Shown here in pieces: positions 16,034-24,894 of a stretch of DNA of 64,000 nucleotides. Positions within the stretch are counted from its first letter, which is position 1. Every line of letters begins with the position of its first letter. Under the pieces are notes generated by a model. That model worked only from the letters and a program-made list of their open reading frames with translations. It did not search any database and was not told the origin of the DNA. The DNA is from Anabaena sp051781005 (GTDB lineage Bacteria; Cyanobacteriota; Cyanobacteriia; Cyanobacteriales; Nostocaceae), in the NCBI RefSeq assembly GCF_051781005.1, contig NZ_JBPWOA010000006.1, forward strand, positions 460,540 to 524,539. Direction: 5' to 3'. The position numbers were made by a program, and so were the translations under genes.

Positions 16034-17911
16034 GTGACTTTATCTGCTCAAACACTACCACTAGTTAAAAATCCCGAAAGACTGGAAAACCGTCTTGGGG
16101 AAATTCCTGCTGAACCAGGGGTTTACTTGATGCGAGATGGAAGCGATCGCATAATATATATAGGTAAATCTCGCAAATTGCGATCGCGTGTCCGTTCCTA
16201 TTTCCGGGACTCCACCAACAAGACGGAACGCATCAACACAATGGTCAAGCTGGTGACAGAAATTGAATTTATCGTCACCGACACCGAAGTTGAAGCTTTA
16301 GCACTAGAAGCCAATTTAATCAAACAGCACCAGCCATATTTTAACGTCTTACTCAAAGATGATAAAAAATATCCTTATCTCTGCATCACTTGGTCAGAAG
16401 ACTATCCGCGTATTTTTATTACCCGCAAACGCCAATTAGGAAAAGCAAAAGATAAATACTACGGCCCTTATACAGATTCTGGTCTATTGCGCGAAATAGT
16501 CCACCTGTGTAAACGCATATTTCCCCTCAGACAAAGACCACAACCTTTATTTAAAGACCGTACTTGTTTAAATTATGATATTGGTCGCTGTCCTGGTGTT
16601 TGTCAAAAATTAGTTTCTACCGAAGAATATCGCAAAATTGTCCAAAAGGTAGCAATGGTATTCCAAGGGAGAAGTCAGGAACTAATTGATATTTTAACAG
16701 CACAAATGCAAACTGCGGCTGAAGAATTGAATTTTGAAACAGCAGCGCGAGTTCGTGATCAAATTACTGGCTTAAAGTCTCTGAACGCACAACAAAAAGT
16801 ATCCTTACCTGATGATACTGTGTCACGAGATGCGATCGCATTGGCAGCAGATGATCAACACGCTTGTATTCAATTATTCCAAATTCGTGCAGGTCAATTG
16901 GTAGGAAGATTGGGGTTTGTAGCAGATGCACACGCTGAACCTGGGGCTATTTTACAACGAGTTTTAGAGGAACATTACCAAACTGCGGAAAGTGTAGAAA
17001 TTCCAACAGAGATTTTAGTACAACATGAGTTAACCGACGGAGAAATTTTGACGGATATTTTAACTCAACGCAAAGGTAAAAAAGTGACAATTTTAGCTCC
17101 TTTGCGACAAACTAAGGCAGAATTAATCGAGATGGTAGAACGTAACGCCCAATATGAACTGCAAAGAATGCAAAAATTGGGAAATAGTAATCTCCAAGCT
17201 ACCCAAGATTTAGCTGCTATTCTCGATTTACCCGATTTACCCCAACGCATTGAAGGTTATGATATTTCTCATATTCAAGGTTCTAATGCGGTAGCTTCTC
17301 AAGTCGTATTTATTGATGGTTTACCAGCCAAACAATATTACCGTCATTACAAAATCAAAAATCCTAATATTACTATTGGACACTCTGACGATTTTGCCAG
17401 TTTAGCAGAAGTTATTCAAAGACGATTTAGAAAATATATTGAAAATCCGAAATTATCACGGATAGATAATCCTGATTGGCCTGATTTAATTATGATTGAT
17501 GGTGGTAAAGGTCAGTTATCTTCCGTTGTGGCTATTTTGCAAGAAATGCATTTACTTGCAGATTTACGGGTTGTGAGTTTAGCGAAAAAACGTGAAGAAA
17601 TCTTTTTACCTGACTCATCTCAACCCTTAAAAACAGACGCTGAACAACCGGGGGTACAGTTGTTGCGACGCTTGCGGGATGAAGCACACAGGTTTGCGGT
17701 GAGTTTCCATCGTCAGCAAAGAAGTGATAAATTAAAGCGATCGCGTTTAGATGAAATTCCTGGTTTAGGACAACATCGTCAAAAGTTACTTTTAGCTCAT
17801 TTTCGTTCTGTTGATTATATCCGTGAAGCTAATCCTGCACAACTCGCTGAGGTGTCGGGAATTGGAACTCATTTAGCGCAGGAGATTTACAATTATTTTC
17901 ATCCATCTTGA
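16034..17911 (+). CDS. uvrC: Excinuclease ABC subunit C
   Basis: A 625-residue UvrC, the nuclease that makes both cuts in nucleotide excision repair. Domains in order: GIY-YIG nuclease (GVYLMRDGSDRIIYIGKS, about 28-45), Cys-rich segment (CLNYDIGRCPGVC), UVR motif (EELNFETAARVRDQI), the RNase H-like C-terminal nuclease (IEGYDISHIQGSNAV, LIMIDGGKGQL), and a tandem helix-hairpin-helix end (IPGLGQHRQKLL). It starts at a GTG (16034). Full family length. The methyltransferase island is inserted just downstream. Confidence 0.96.
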   Translation: MTLSAQTLPLVKNPERLENRLGEIPAEPGVYLMRDGSDRIIYIGKSRKLRSRVRSYFRDSTNKTERINTMVKLVTEIEFIVTDTEVEALALEANLIKQHQPYFNVLLKDDKKYPYLCITWSEDYPRIFITRKRQLGKAKDKYYGPYTDSGLLREIVHLCKRIFPLRQRPQPLFKDRTCLNYDIGRCPGVCQKLVSTEEYRKIVQKVAMVFQGRSQELIDILTAQMQTAAEELNFETAARVRDQITGLKSLNAQQKVSLPDDTVSRDAIALAADDQHACIQLFQIRAGQLVGRLGFVADAHAEPGAILQRVLEEHYQTAESVEIPTEILVQHELTDGEILTDILTQRKGKKVTILAPLRQTKAELIEMVERNAQYELQRMQKLGNSNLQATQDLAAILDLPDLPQRIEGYDISHIQGSNAVASQVVFIDGLPAKQYYRHYKIKNPNITIGHSDDFASLAEVIQRRFRKYIENPKLSRIDNPDWPDLIMIDGGKGQLSSVVAILQEMHLLADLRVVSLAKKREEIFLPDSSQPLKTDAEQPGVQLLRRLRDEAHRFAVSFHRQQRSDKLKRSRLDEIPGLGQHRQKLLLAHFRSVDYIREANPAQLAEVSGIGTHLAQEIYNYFHPS

Positions 17912-17933
17912 GTAATTTAACTTTATTTTTGCA

Positions 17934-18362
17934 TTAATCATCAATCATTAATCTACCTAAAATTTCATTCCATTTCTCTTTGTGAATTTTTTGAAGTTCA
18001 GTATCTGATTCTATTAATTTAGAATAAAGCTCAATAAAATCAGTAATAGACATGATTAACCTTAAATAATATTTGATTGTGGGTATAATTCCATTAACAA
18101 TTAATTGACATCCATGTTCTAATGCCATTTCTTTAATAACTTCATTAATTTGAGCAGCTTCCGATTTTTTAACATCTTTTGAAGCAAGGATATAATATCT
18201 GCCAGGATTGTATTTCAGAATCTTCTCTTTAGCACGATAAACAATTTGCAAAGTTATTTCTTGTCCATGTTTTATTTCTACTGCTTCAACAAGATGATTA
18301 TTTTTATCAAAAATCTCATGTAATTCATTATAAATTTGTAACAATTTTTCTTTATGATTCAT
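17934..18362 (-). CDS. Probable restriction endonuclease remnant or subunit
   Basis: About 142 residues, not firmly recognised. It starts 24 bases after the methyltransferase stop codon on the same strand (GTG start at 18374 also possible). VEAVEIKHGQEIT could be the E-x-K half of a PD-(D/E)xK nuclease site, and the later ILASKDVKKSEAAQINEVI and ITDFIELYSKLIES pattern resembles the C-terminal part of type II enzymes paired with C5 methyltransferases. Those enzymes are usually 250-450 residues, so this looks N-terminally truncated. Function is inferred mainly from position. Confidence 0.5.
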   Translation of the reverse strand: MNHKEKLLQIYNELHEIFDKNNHLVEAVEIKHGQEITLQIVYRAKEKILKYNPGRYYILASKDVKKSEAAQINEVIKEMALEHGCQLIVNGIIPTIKYYLRLIMSITDFIELYSKLIESDTELQKIHKEKWNEILGRLMIDD

Positions 18363-18386
18363 GTTGTTAAACACTGGACTTTATAA

Positions 18387-19439
18387 TTAAATGTGTGGTT
18401 TTAGAAGATATTCAGCCTTGAAATTGATAATTTCAGGTTGCATTTTTATATCAGAAAAAACTTGTTTTTTGATTTGATTAGCAAGTTCATACATAACTGG
18501 TATAGATACAGAATTACCTATTTGTTTATAACATTCTGCTAAATTATTGTGAGTTTTGAAATTATCAGGAAAACCCATAATTCTATAACACTCTCGCAGC
18601 GTTAATTTACGAACTGCATTTTCTTCTGGGATATAAATAAAAAATCTACCTGAAGTTTCTTGAGAAGGTATTGTTGGATGTACTCCTTCTATAGAATAGA
18701 TTCGATTAGGCTGATGATGAACCCTTGATAAATGTTCTGTGTTTGGCCTCACACCTGTTTTCCAGATATTTTTATTACGATATCCTACAAAAATCAAACC
18801 AGATAGTTGTTCTTTTGGATTATCTATCATTGTGTATTCTTGGGGATTTAAATATTCAAATTCTCCAGAACTATACAAAAATTCTCTTAGCTTGGGAAAT
18901 GGATGAGTTTTCTTGAGAAGCTTAAAATCGAATTTTTTGTCTTTTGTGGCAACAAATACTACTCGTTCTCTATTTTGTGGTAATCCAAAATCTTTAGAAT
19001 TAAGTATCTCATAATTAACTATATAACCTATATCTTCCAAAGAATATAATATTACTTCTAATGTTTTACCTTGATCATGATGTAATATATGTTTAACATT
19101 TTCCAGTATAACTACAGGAGGTTTTATATATTCAATGATTTCACATATATGAAAAAATAAAGTTCCTCTAGTATCATGAAAGCCTTTTTTTCTGCCACAA
19201 ATACTAAAAGGTTGACAAGGGAAACCAGCCGTTAAAACATCGAAATAAGGTAGATTTTTAAAATCAATTTTTCTGATATCGTCTTCGGGAATTTCTCCAA
19301 AATTATTAAAATAGACTTTTTGGCAAGCTTCATTGATTTCACATGAATATACACAGTCATATCCTGCTTTTTCAAAGCCTAATCTAAAACCTCCAATACC
19401 TGCGAAGAGATCAGCAAATTTGAGTTTAAATTTTTCCAT
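18387..19439 (-). CDS. DNA (cytosine-5) methyltransferase
   Basis: A 350-residue C5-cytosine methyltransferase. Motif I: FADLFAGIGGFRLGF; motif IV with catalytic Cys75: AGFPCQPFS; motif VI: ILENV; motif VIII: LPQNRERV; motifs IX-X: LTLRECYRIMGFP and CYKQIGNSVSIPV. The target-recognition region (about 205-265) is short, which fits a type II enzyme with a 4-6 bp site; the site cannot be read from sequence. Clearly more AT-rich than uvrC and rlmN, and wedged between core genes, so probably acquired. Confidence 0.92.
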   Translation of the reverse strand: MEKFKLKFADLFAGIGGFRLGFEKAGYDCVYSCEINEACQKVYFNNFGEIPEDDIRKIDFKNLPYFDVLTAGFPCQPFSICGRKKGFHDTRGTLFFHICEIIEYIKPPVVILENVKHILHHDQGKTLEVILYSLEDIGYIVNYEILNSKDFGLPQNRERVVFVATKDKKFDFKLLKKTHPFPKLREFLYSSGEFEYLNPQEYTMIDNPKEQLSGLIFVGYRNKNIWKTGVRPNTEHLSRVHHQPNRIYSIEGVHPTIPSQETSGRFFIYIPEENAVRKLTLRECYRIMGFPDNFKTHNNLAECYKQIGNSVSIPVMYELANQIKKQVFSDIKMQPEIINFKAEYLLKPHI

Positions 19440-19977
19440 AAAAAATTAGTCAAGTAGTATCTGATACAAAGAGATTAAAGATTATAGCAAAGTTTAGGAC
19501 AACATCTTCAAAAGTTGAGATCATGTGGTATGTTTATCCACTAAGTTTCAGAAGCTACAATAATCCTCAACAGCGCTGAATTAATTCCATTTTGGTGAGA
19601 TACTCACCGGATACCAAATCTTAATTAAATATAAAAATACAAATTTTGTGACTTAAACTACAGTTTTTCTCAGTCTGTAGCGCTTGAATACAAAGACACA
19701 CTATTTTGAAACAAGAGGGAAAATAAGGCTGTCTCAAAGATTTATAGTCAGGGATCACCAATAACCTCAGAAGAAATCACAGCAAAAGTAAATTTCTATA
19801 TCTAAAGTGTGAGGGCGATGAAGTATAAAGGTTAGGATAATGACTAAGAATATCAAATTTTTTTCTGTTAAAGTTTTTTAAGAAAAGTTAGCCAATTTGG
19901 CGACTTAAATATTTACCCGCTAGAGTTACAGTTTTTGCAAATTTTTCCAAAATTTTATTAAATCCAGGGGTTTTAAA
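19440..19977. other. 540-base intergenic region
   Basis: AT-rich, between the methyltransferase start and the small zinc-ribbon gene. No open reading frame, tandem repeat or strong hairpin is seen. It must contain two divergent promoters. Confidence 0.4.
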
Positions 19978-20157
19978 ATGCAAGTATTACAAAAAATTCA
20001 CTGCCCAAATTGCGGCAGTGCAGCTGAACGTCACTACATTGCTGAGAGTCAAATCACACGGACACAATGCCCAAGTTGTGATTACTTGATGATCACCTGC
20101 ACTCGCACGGGTAAAGTCATTGAGGCTTATGCCCCAGGTATTTACGCCAAAAGGTAA
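19978..20157 (+). CDS. Small zinc-ribbon protein
   Basis: A 59-residue protein. Two Cys pairs, HCPNCGSAAERHYI and QCPSCDYLMITC, form a likely zinc ribbon; the end is EAYAPGIYAKR. Small proteins of this type occur in many cyanobacteria and have at times been mislabelled as PriA helicase because of the zinc-binding part. AGGGG lies just upstream as ribosome binding site. Function unknown; nucleic-acid binding is a guess from the fold. Confidence 0.75.
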   Translation: MQVLQKIHCPNCGSAAERHYIAESQITRTQCPSCDYLMITCTRTGKVIEAYAPGIYAKR

Positions 20158-20252
20158 ACGATTGGGGACACTTGCCAAAGGCACGGCTAAAAGCCTACGA
20201 CAAGCTCAGTGCATCGCTGGGGACTGGAGACTGGGAACTGGTTAATAATTTG

Positions 20253-20280
20253 AAATTACGAATTACGAATTACGAATTAC
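20253..20280 (+). repeat. AATTACG heptamer repeat at the rlmN stop codon
   Basis: Tandem AATTACG units (reverse complement of AATTCGT arrays elsewhere) that run up to and supply the stop codon of rlmN on the minus strand. Confidence 0.7.
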
Positions 20281-21347
20281 CTTTTACTTGTTCTCAATTG
20301 TCCACAAGCTGCGTCAGCTTCTAAACCACGGGAGTAACGGACACTAACAGCGGTGTTTTGCTGTTGGAGAACGTTAACGAAGGCTTGAATACGATCGCGG
20401 TTTGGTCTTTTATAATCTACTTCCTCAATGGGGTTGTAAGGAATCAAATTCACATGACTTTGAAAACCCCGTAGACGTTTTGATAATTCCAAAGCGTGTT
20501 CTGGTAAGTCGTTTACCCCAGCGAGGAGGATATATTCAAAGGTAACTCTGCGTCCTGTGATTTCTACATATTCTCGACATTCATCCAATAAGTCTTCTAT
20601 GGGGTAAGCTTTAGCACTGGGAATGAGTTGTTCCCGCAATGCTTGGTTAGGTGCGTGGAGACTGACAGCGAGGGTAATTTGGAAAAGGTGTTCGGCTAGT
20701 TGACGAATGCGATCGCGGATGCCTACAGTAGAAACTGTGAGCGATCGCGCTCCTATCCCCACATCTTGATTAATGGATTTAATCGCAGAGATGACATTTT
20801 CCGTATTTAACAACGGTTCACCCATCCCCATAAACACCACATTACTCACCCGTTGCTGAAAATCTTCTTGTACAGTTAATACTTGATCAACAATTTCCGC
20901 ACAGCTAAGATTGCGTTTATAGCCTCCTTTACCTGTAGCACAGAAATCACAAGCCATCGGACAACCAACTTGTGTAGAAACGCATACCGTTAACCGCTTA
21001 TCACTGGGGATACCAACAGTTTCGACAATTTCCCCATCTGCGAGTTTCAACAGATATTTTACAGTGTCATCCGGGGCAACAGAACGGTAATGTAGAGATG
21101 AGCGGCCAATGGGGACATCTGCAACTTGCTCGCGCCAACTTTTTGGAAACACAGAAATATCAGCGAGCGATCGCACTCCCTTATCATATATCCAATTATG
21201 CAATTGCTTACCCCGATAAGCAGGTTGTCCCTGCTGCTGAACCCAAGCAGTTAACTCCGCTACCGAAGCACCGAGAAGGGGGGGAACAAGTTCAGAATTT
21301 TCGGATGTGGGTAAACCTACTTGAGATACAAACGGTGTAGCAGACAT
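20277..21347 (-). CDS. rlmN: 23S rRNA/tRNA adenine-C2 methyltransferase
   Basis: A 356-residue radical-SAM enzyme that methylates A2503 of 23S rRNA and A37 of some tRNAs. The iron-sulfur cysteines are Cys129, Cys133 and Cys136 in GCPMACDFCATGKGG. FMGMGEPLLN, ITLAVSLHAPN and the C-terminal VSVRYSRGLEADAACGQL (with the catalytic Cys) are all family signatures. Full length. Its stop codon falls at the edge of a heptamer repeat. Confidence 0.96.
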   Translation of the reverse strand: MSATPFVSQVGLPTSENSELVPPLLGASVAELTAWVQQQGQPAYRGKQLHNWIYDKGVRSLADISVFPKSWREQVADVPIGRSSLHYRSVAPDDTVKYLLKLADGEIVETVGIPSDKRLTVCVSTQVGCPMACDFCATGKGGYKRNLSCAEIVDQVLTVQEDFQQRVSNVVFMGMGEPLLNTENVISAIKSINQDVGIGARSLTVSTVGIRDRIRQLAEHLFQITLAVSLHAPNQALREQLIPSAKAYPIEDLLDECREYVEITGRRVTFEYILLAGVNDLPEHALELSKRLRGFQSHVNLIPYNPIEEVDYKRPNRDRIQAFVNVLQQQNTAVSVRYSRGLEADAACGQLRTSKR

Positions 21348-21395
21348 AAAAAATTACTAATTGATGCAGGATCTCTATCCTACAACCCTCAAAAT

Positions 21396-21462
21396 AATTC
21401 GTAATTCGTAATTCGTAATTCGTAATTCGTAATTCGTAATTCGTAATTCGTAATTCGTAATT
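21396..21462 (+). repeat. AATTCGT heptamer repeat, nine units
   Basis: Nine uninterrupted copies of AATTCGT plus a partial one, in the 5' flank of rlmN. The longest such array in the window. Confidence 0.9.
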
Positions 21463-21561
21463 AGAATCAGTGTGTTAGCGTAGTGTAACGCACTAGGAGC
21501 TTTAGATGGTGCGTTACTACAAATACTTAGATTTTTTCCAAATTCAAATCAGATTCTTTTA

Positions 21562-21915
21562 TTAACCAAAGGTTGTGCTATTCCAACCCCACATTGAACC
21601 TTTTGCATCGGCAAATTCTATGTAAATTCGATTTTTAGGAACACCTAAAACTTGATTAATTTGCTGGCAAAAGTCCTGACTCATAGCGGAAGTTTGTTCA
21701 GGTTTCATTGTGCCAACACTCTTAATTTCAATATAGCAAACTGGGTCTGTAGTTCCGGCAAAAGTCATGGGTATTTCTGGTTCAAAAGCAGTCATCACAT
21801 AAGATTCTGGTTTACCTGTATGTTTAGCTAACTTAGCTGAAAGACCTTTGAGCATTGACTCAATTTCACTCTTTTCCGGGGCAGATACAGAAGTTTGAAC
21901 TTTAATTAATGGCAT
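21562..21915 (-). CDS. MIF/tautomerase superfamily protein
   Basis: A 117-residue protein starting MPLIKVQTSV, so the mature N-terminus is the catalytic Pro of the tautomerase superfamily. KPESYVMTAFEP, CYIEIKSVG and NRIYIEFADAKGSMWGWN follow macrophage migration inhibitory factor (phenylpyruvate tautomerase). An upstream in-frame start at 21969 would bury the proline, so 21915 is chosen. The physiological substrate in bacteria is unknown. Confidence 0.85.
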   Translation of the reverse strand: MPLIKVQTSVSAPEKSEIESMLKGLSAKLAKHTGKPESYVMTAFEPEIPMTFAGTTDPVCYIEIKSVGTMKPEQTSAMSQDFCQQINQVLGVPKNRIYIEFADAKGSMWGWNSTTFG

Positions 21916-21995
21916 AATCAAAAATTTTAAATTGACAATTGCTAATACTAATTCTATGTCAGGTGACACTCACTACGGCTTAATCATTTGATTCT

Positions 21996-22034
21996 ATAGG
22001 TAGGGGTTGAGCATTGCGCTTTACCCCTACCTAT
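21996..22034 (+). repeat. ATAGGTAGGGGT inverted repeat
   Basis: ATAGGTAGGGGT (21996-22007) and ACCCCTACCTAT (22023-22034) are a perfect 12-bp inverted repeat with extra pairing in the loop. It lies between the divergently placed MIF-like gene and the cobM stop codon. Confidence 0.7.
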
Positions 22035-22108
22035 CTGGGTTTTTCGTAATCTTGCAAAAGTCCATGTCCCAACCGTGTTTAGTATACACAAAATATCAGT
22101 TACTTAAG

Positions 22109-22132
22109 ACTCGGTACTCGGTACTCGGTACT
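22109..22132 (+). repeat. ACTCGGT heptamer repeat
   Basis: Three and a half ACTCGGT units ending at the cobM stop codon. Confidence 0.6.
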
Positions 22133-22943
22133 AATGATGAGATGAACGAAACAAATGATTATGTTCAGGATGGTATAAACGAGAGCGACCTGTTACTGGT
22201 AAAAGTGCGGGGCTAATTACATAAAGTGTCGTTCTCAGTAATTGTTCTTTGTGGGTACAAGTTGCCATTTCGTCAAGAGGAACAACCAGGATTTTTTCAT
22301 CAGGCCAACCAATGCGAAAGCAGATTGCTACTTGGGTTTGTGCTGGATAATGTTCTAGTAGTTTGGTTTGAGCATCAGCAACATGACGCGCACTCAAATA
22401 TAAGCAAAGACTAGCTTGATGTGATGCTAAAGTAGCTAATTCTTCTGTCGCGGGGACTTCTGTCCGTCCACTGATGCGGGTGAGGATGATAGTTTGCACT
22501 AAACCAGGAACAGTTAATTCTACCTTCAGTTTAGCCGCAGCAGCTTGGAAAGCACTGATCCCAGGGATGACTTCAAAAGGTATGTTTGCCTCGGCTAAAA
22601 GCTGCATTTGCTCGTGGATAGCACTGTAAAGACTAGGATCACCGGAATGAAGACGAACCACAGATTTGTGCGATCGCACCCCTTCAATCATAATCGGCAA
22701 AATCTCTTCTAAAGTCTTATTTGCCGTCCGAATAATTTGGGCATCTTGACGACAAATATCTAAAATTTGTTCTGGTATTAAGGAATCAGCAAATAAAATT
22801 ACATCAGCAGCAGCCAGAAGTTTTTGGGCTTTCACCGTCAATAAATCAGGATCTCCAGGCCCTGCTCCCACAATATACACCGCTGATTCTAAGGGATGTT
22901 GCATCACACTAGTGGAACTTAAATTATTCGTACATTCACTCAT
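22131..22943 (-). CDS. cobM: Precorrin-4 C11-methyltransferase
   Basis: A 270-residue SAM-dependent uroporphyrin-III C-methyltransferase family enzyme of the corrin-ring pathway. Motifs: VYIVGAGPGDPDLLT (about 22-36), VRLHSGDPSLYSA, IPFEVIPGISAFQAAAA, VQTIILTRISGRT. These fit CobM/CbiF. An internal Met14 is an alternative start. A cobT-like gene lies 40 kb away, but no other cob genes are near. No B12 riboswitch is visible upstream. Confidence 0.9.
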   Translation of the reverse strand: MSECTNNLSSTSVMQHPLESAVYIVGAGPGDPDLLTVKAQKLLAAADVILFADSLIPEQILDICRQDAQIIRTANKTLEEILPIMIEGVRSHKSVVRLHSGDPSLYSAIHEQMQLLAEANIPFEVIPGISAFQAAAAKLKVELTVPGLVQTIILTRISGRTEVPATEELATLASHQASLCLYLSARHVADAQTKLLEHYPAQTQVAICFRIGWPDEKILVVPLDEMATCTHKEQLLRTTLYVISPALLPVTGRSRLYHPEHNHLFRSSHH

Positions 22944-23056
22944 ATAAACTCACACAACAATTCAGCAGCAAAAAAAATTTTGGCATTTGCATCAGAGCCT
23001 TTCCGGATTAACTTCCTTTGCCTAGTAGAGAGAAATGGTAGATGCACCCTGGTTAA

Positions 23057-23091
23057 GCCCTAGAGAGAACTCTGGGGCATTTTTTATTTTT
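23057..23091 (+). terminator. Strong terminator hairpin on the plus strand
   Basis: GCCCTAGAG (23057-23065), loop AGAA, CTCTGGGGC (23070-23078), then A, six T, A, five T. It points along the plus strand, where no gene ends nearby (cobM and lgt are both minus). It may end a small RNA starting within 22950-23050. Confidence 0.65.
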
Positions 23092-23110
23092 AGTCATTGG
23101 CATTGGATTA

Positions 23111-23980
23111 TTAACAATCTCCATCACCTTTAGAGGGGGAAACGACATCGGGTAAAGGGCGTTTAAGAAAATAAAGCCAGGCTAAACCAGCCAAACCAAA
23201 AGACATTCCTGTTAAACTGACTATTTGCGCTATTCTCAGCGGACCTAGCATCAAGCTATCTGTGCGTAAGCCTTCAATCCACAAGCGTCCTAAGCTGTAG
23301 GCTACCCAGTAAACTAGAAATAACGTCCCAACTTTTAGCCTTGGCTTGCTAGATAAAGCGCGAAAAAATAAAGTTAGCAGCAGTGCAAATACCATTAAAT
23401 CCCACAAAGATTCGTAGAGAAACGTGGGATGGAAGTATTCAAAATTAGCCAAACTAGGGGGACGACGCTCAGGGGGAATATATAACTTCCAGGGTAAGTT
23501 CGTAGGGTCGCCAAAAGCTTCAGAATTGAAAAAATTTCCCCAACGTCCGATCGCTTGCCCTAAAATCAGCGAAGGCGCTACCAAATCAGTTAATTGCCAG
23601 AAAGATATCTTTTTGAGTTTGGCAAACATTAACGCCGCCGTTACACCGCCGATAATCGCTCCGTGAATGGCAATACCTCCTTGCCAAATCGCAATTATCC
23701 GTTCTGGATGCTGGGAATATTCTGACCATTGAAATAAAACGTAATATAGCCTGGCTGCGGGAATAGCTCCAATTACCAGCCAAATTGACAAATCGCTGAT
23801 TAACTCCGGATCAACATGACGACGTTTTGCCAAATACTGGGAAAGGCTAACGCCAATTAACACAGATGAGGCGATTAACAAACCATACCAGCGGATAACT
23901 ATTGGCCCTAGTTTTAACAGAATCGGTCCTGGAGAAGTAAATTGAAACCCTAAGGGCAAAGCAAAAAAATCCAGTTCCAT
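23111..23980 (-). CDS. lgt: Prolipoprotein diacylglyceryl transferase
   Basis: A 289-residue polytopic membrane enzyme that moves diacylglycerol from phosphatidylglycerol onto the lipobox Cys of prolipoproteins. The Lgt signature IGRWGNFFNSEAFG and an early IRWYGLLIASS are present, with about seven hydrophobic segments and YFHPTFLYESLWDL. AGGT precedes the ATG. The lipoprotein gene at the right edge of the window would be a typical client. Confidence 0.95.
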   Translation of the reverse strand: MELDFFALPLGFQFTSPGPILLKLGPIVIRWYGLLIASSVLIGVSLSQYLAKRRHVDPELISDLSIWLVIGAIPAARLYYVLFQWSEYSQHPERIIAIWQGGIAIHGAIIGGVTAALMFAKLKKISFWQLTDLVAPSLILGQAIGRWGNFFNSEAFGDPTNLPWKLYIPPERRPPSLANFEYFHPTFLYESLWDLMVFALLLTLFFRALSSKPRLKVGTLFLVYWVAYSLGRLWIEGLRTDSLMLGPLRIAQIVSLTGMSFGLAGLAWLYFLKRPLPDVVSPSKGDGDC

Positions 23981-24342
23981 GCAAAATTACCTAAAAGAGT
24001 TGATTGACTACTGCTACGTTCCCGACCTTAAACATCATAAGCTGGGTGGAAATCAATTCAAAATAGGAAATGGGTAATTGGTAATAGAACAATTAAAAAT
24101 TAAAAAACTCCTGCACCGAAGAGGCAGAGGGGAAGGGGGCAGGGGGAATGCTCTTTCTCTTCTGCCGTGGGGCGGAACATGGGTATGTTCGCGGAGCGTC
24201 TCGTAGAGAAGCCCCGCCCTTGTAGGGCATTCTTACTGGGGCGGAGTAAAATGTCCGTTGCATTTTTCCCCCTTGCTCCCTGCTCCCTGCTCCCCTGCCT
24301 CTTCAGTCGCTATAATTACCTAAAGCCGTTTGATATATATGA
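23981..24342. other. Intergenic with GC-rich repeats
   Basis: About 360 bases between lgt and coaD. It holds purine-rich and CCCTGCT-type repeat runs (about 24120-24150 and 24265-24300) around a GC-rich imperfect palindrome (GGGGCGG ... GCCCCGCCC, 24168-24220). No gene. Confidence 0.45.
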
Positions 24343-24894
24343 ATGATTGCTATTTATCCTGGGAGCTTCGACCCTATTACTTTAGGACACCTTGACCTTA
24401 TTCAGAGGGGTAGTCGGCTGTTTGATGGGGTCATAGTGGCTGTATTGCGAAATCCTAACAAAATGCCGCTGTTTACAGTACAACAAAGAATAGACCAAAT
24501 TCGTCTGACTACAAAACATTTACCTAATGTGGAAGTAGACAGCTTTGACGGTCTGACCGTTAATTATGCCCAAATGCGACAAGCACAAGTTTTGTTACGC
24601 GGCTTAAGAGCGGTTTCCGACTTTGAGATCGAGCTGCAAATGGCTCACACTAATAAAACACTTTCTACTCAGATTGAGACAGTTTTTCTGGCAACCTCGA
24701 ATGAGTATAGTTTTTTAAGTAGTAGTGTGGTAAAAGAGATTGCAAAGTTTGGTGGCTCTGTCGATCATCTCGTTCCCCCACACATTGCCTTAGATATATA
24801 CCAATGCTACAACCAAAACTCTCCCGCCCTGAATCTAATCACAACGGAAACAACCCCCCACCTCCAGAGCAGCCTACTGGACCAACAGGTGTAG
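24343..24894 (+). CDS. coaD: Phosphopantetheine adenylyltransferase
   Basis: A 183-residue nucleotidyltransferase making dephospho-CoA, the fourth step of coenzyme A synthesis. The T-x-G-H motif is in YPGSFDPITLGHLDLIQRG; LLRGLRAVSDFEIELQMA and SSSVVKEIAKFGG are further CoaD signatures. The enzyme core ends near residue 160; a ~23-residue tail extends beyond it and overlaps the next gene by 91 bases. Confidence 0.95.
   Translation: MIAIYPGSFDPITLGHLDLIQRGSRLFDGVIVAVLRNPNKMPLFTVQQRIDQIRLTTKHLPNVEVDSFDGLTVNYAQMRQAQVLLRGLRAVSDFEIELQMAHTNKTLSTQIETVFLATSNEYSFLSSSVVKEIAKFGGSVDHLVPPHIALDIYQCYNQNSPALNLITTETTPHLQSSLLDQQV

Noticed and set aside
21396..21462. Nine-unit direct repeat considered as a CRISPR array
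   Set aside because: Units are 7 bp without spacers; it is a heptamer tandem repeat.
22944..23110. B12 riboswitch upstream of cobM
   Set aside because: No B12-box-like sequence is seen on the minus strand, and the only strong hairpin points the other way.
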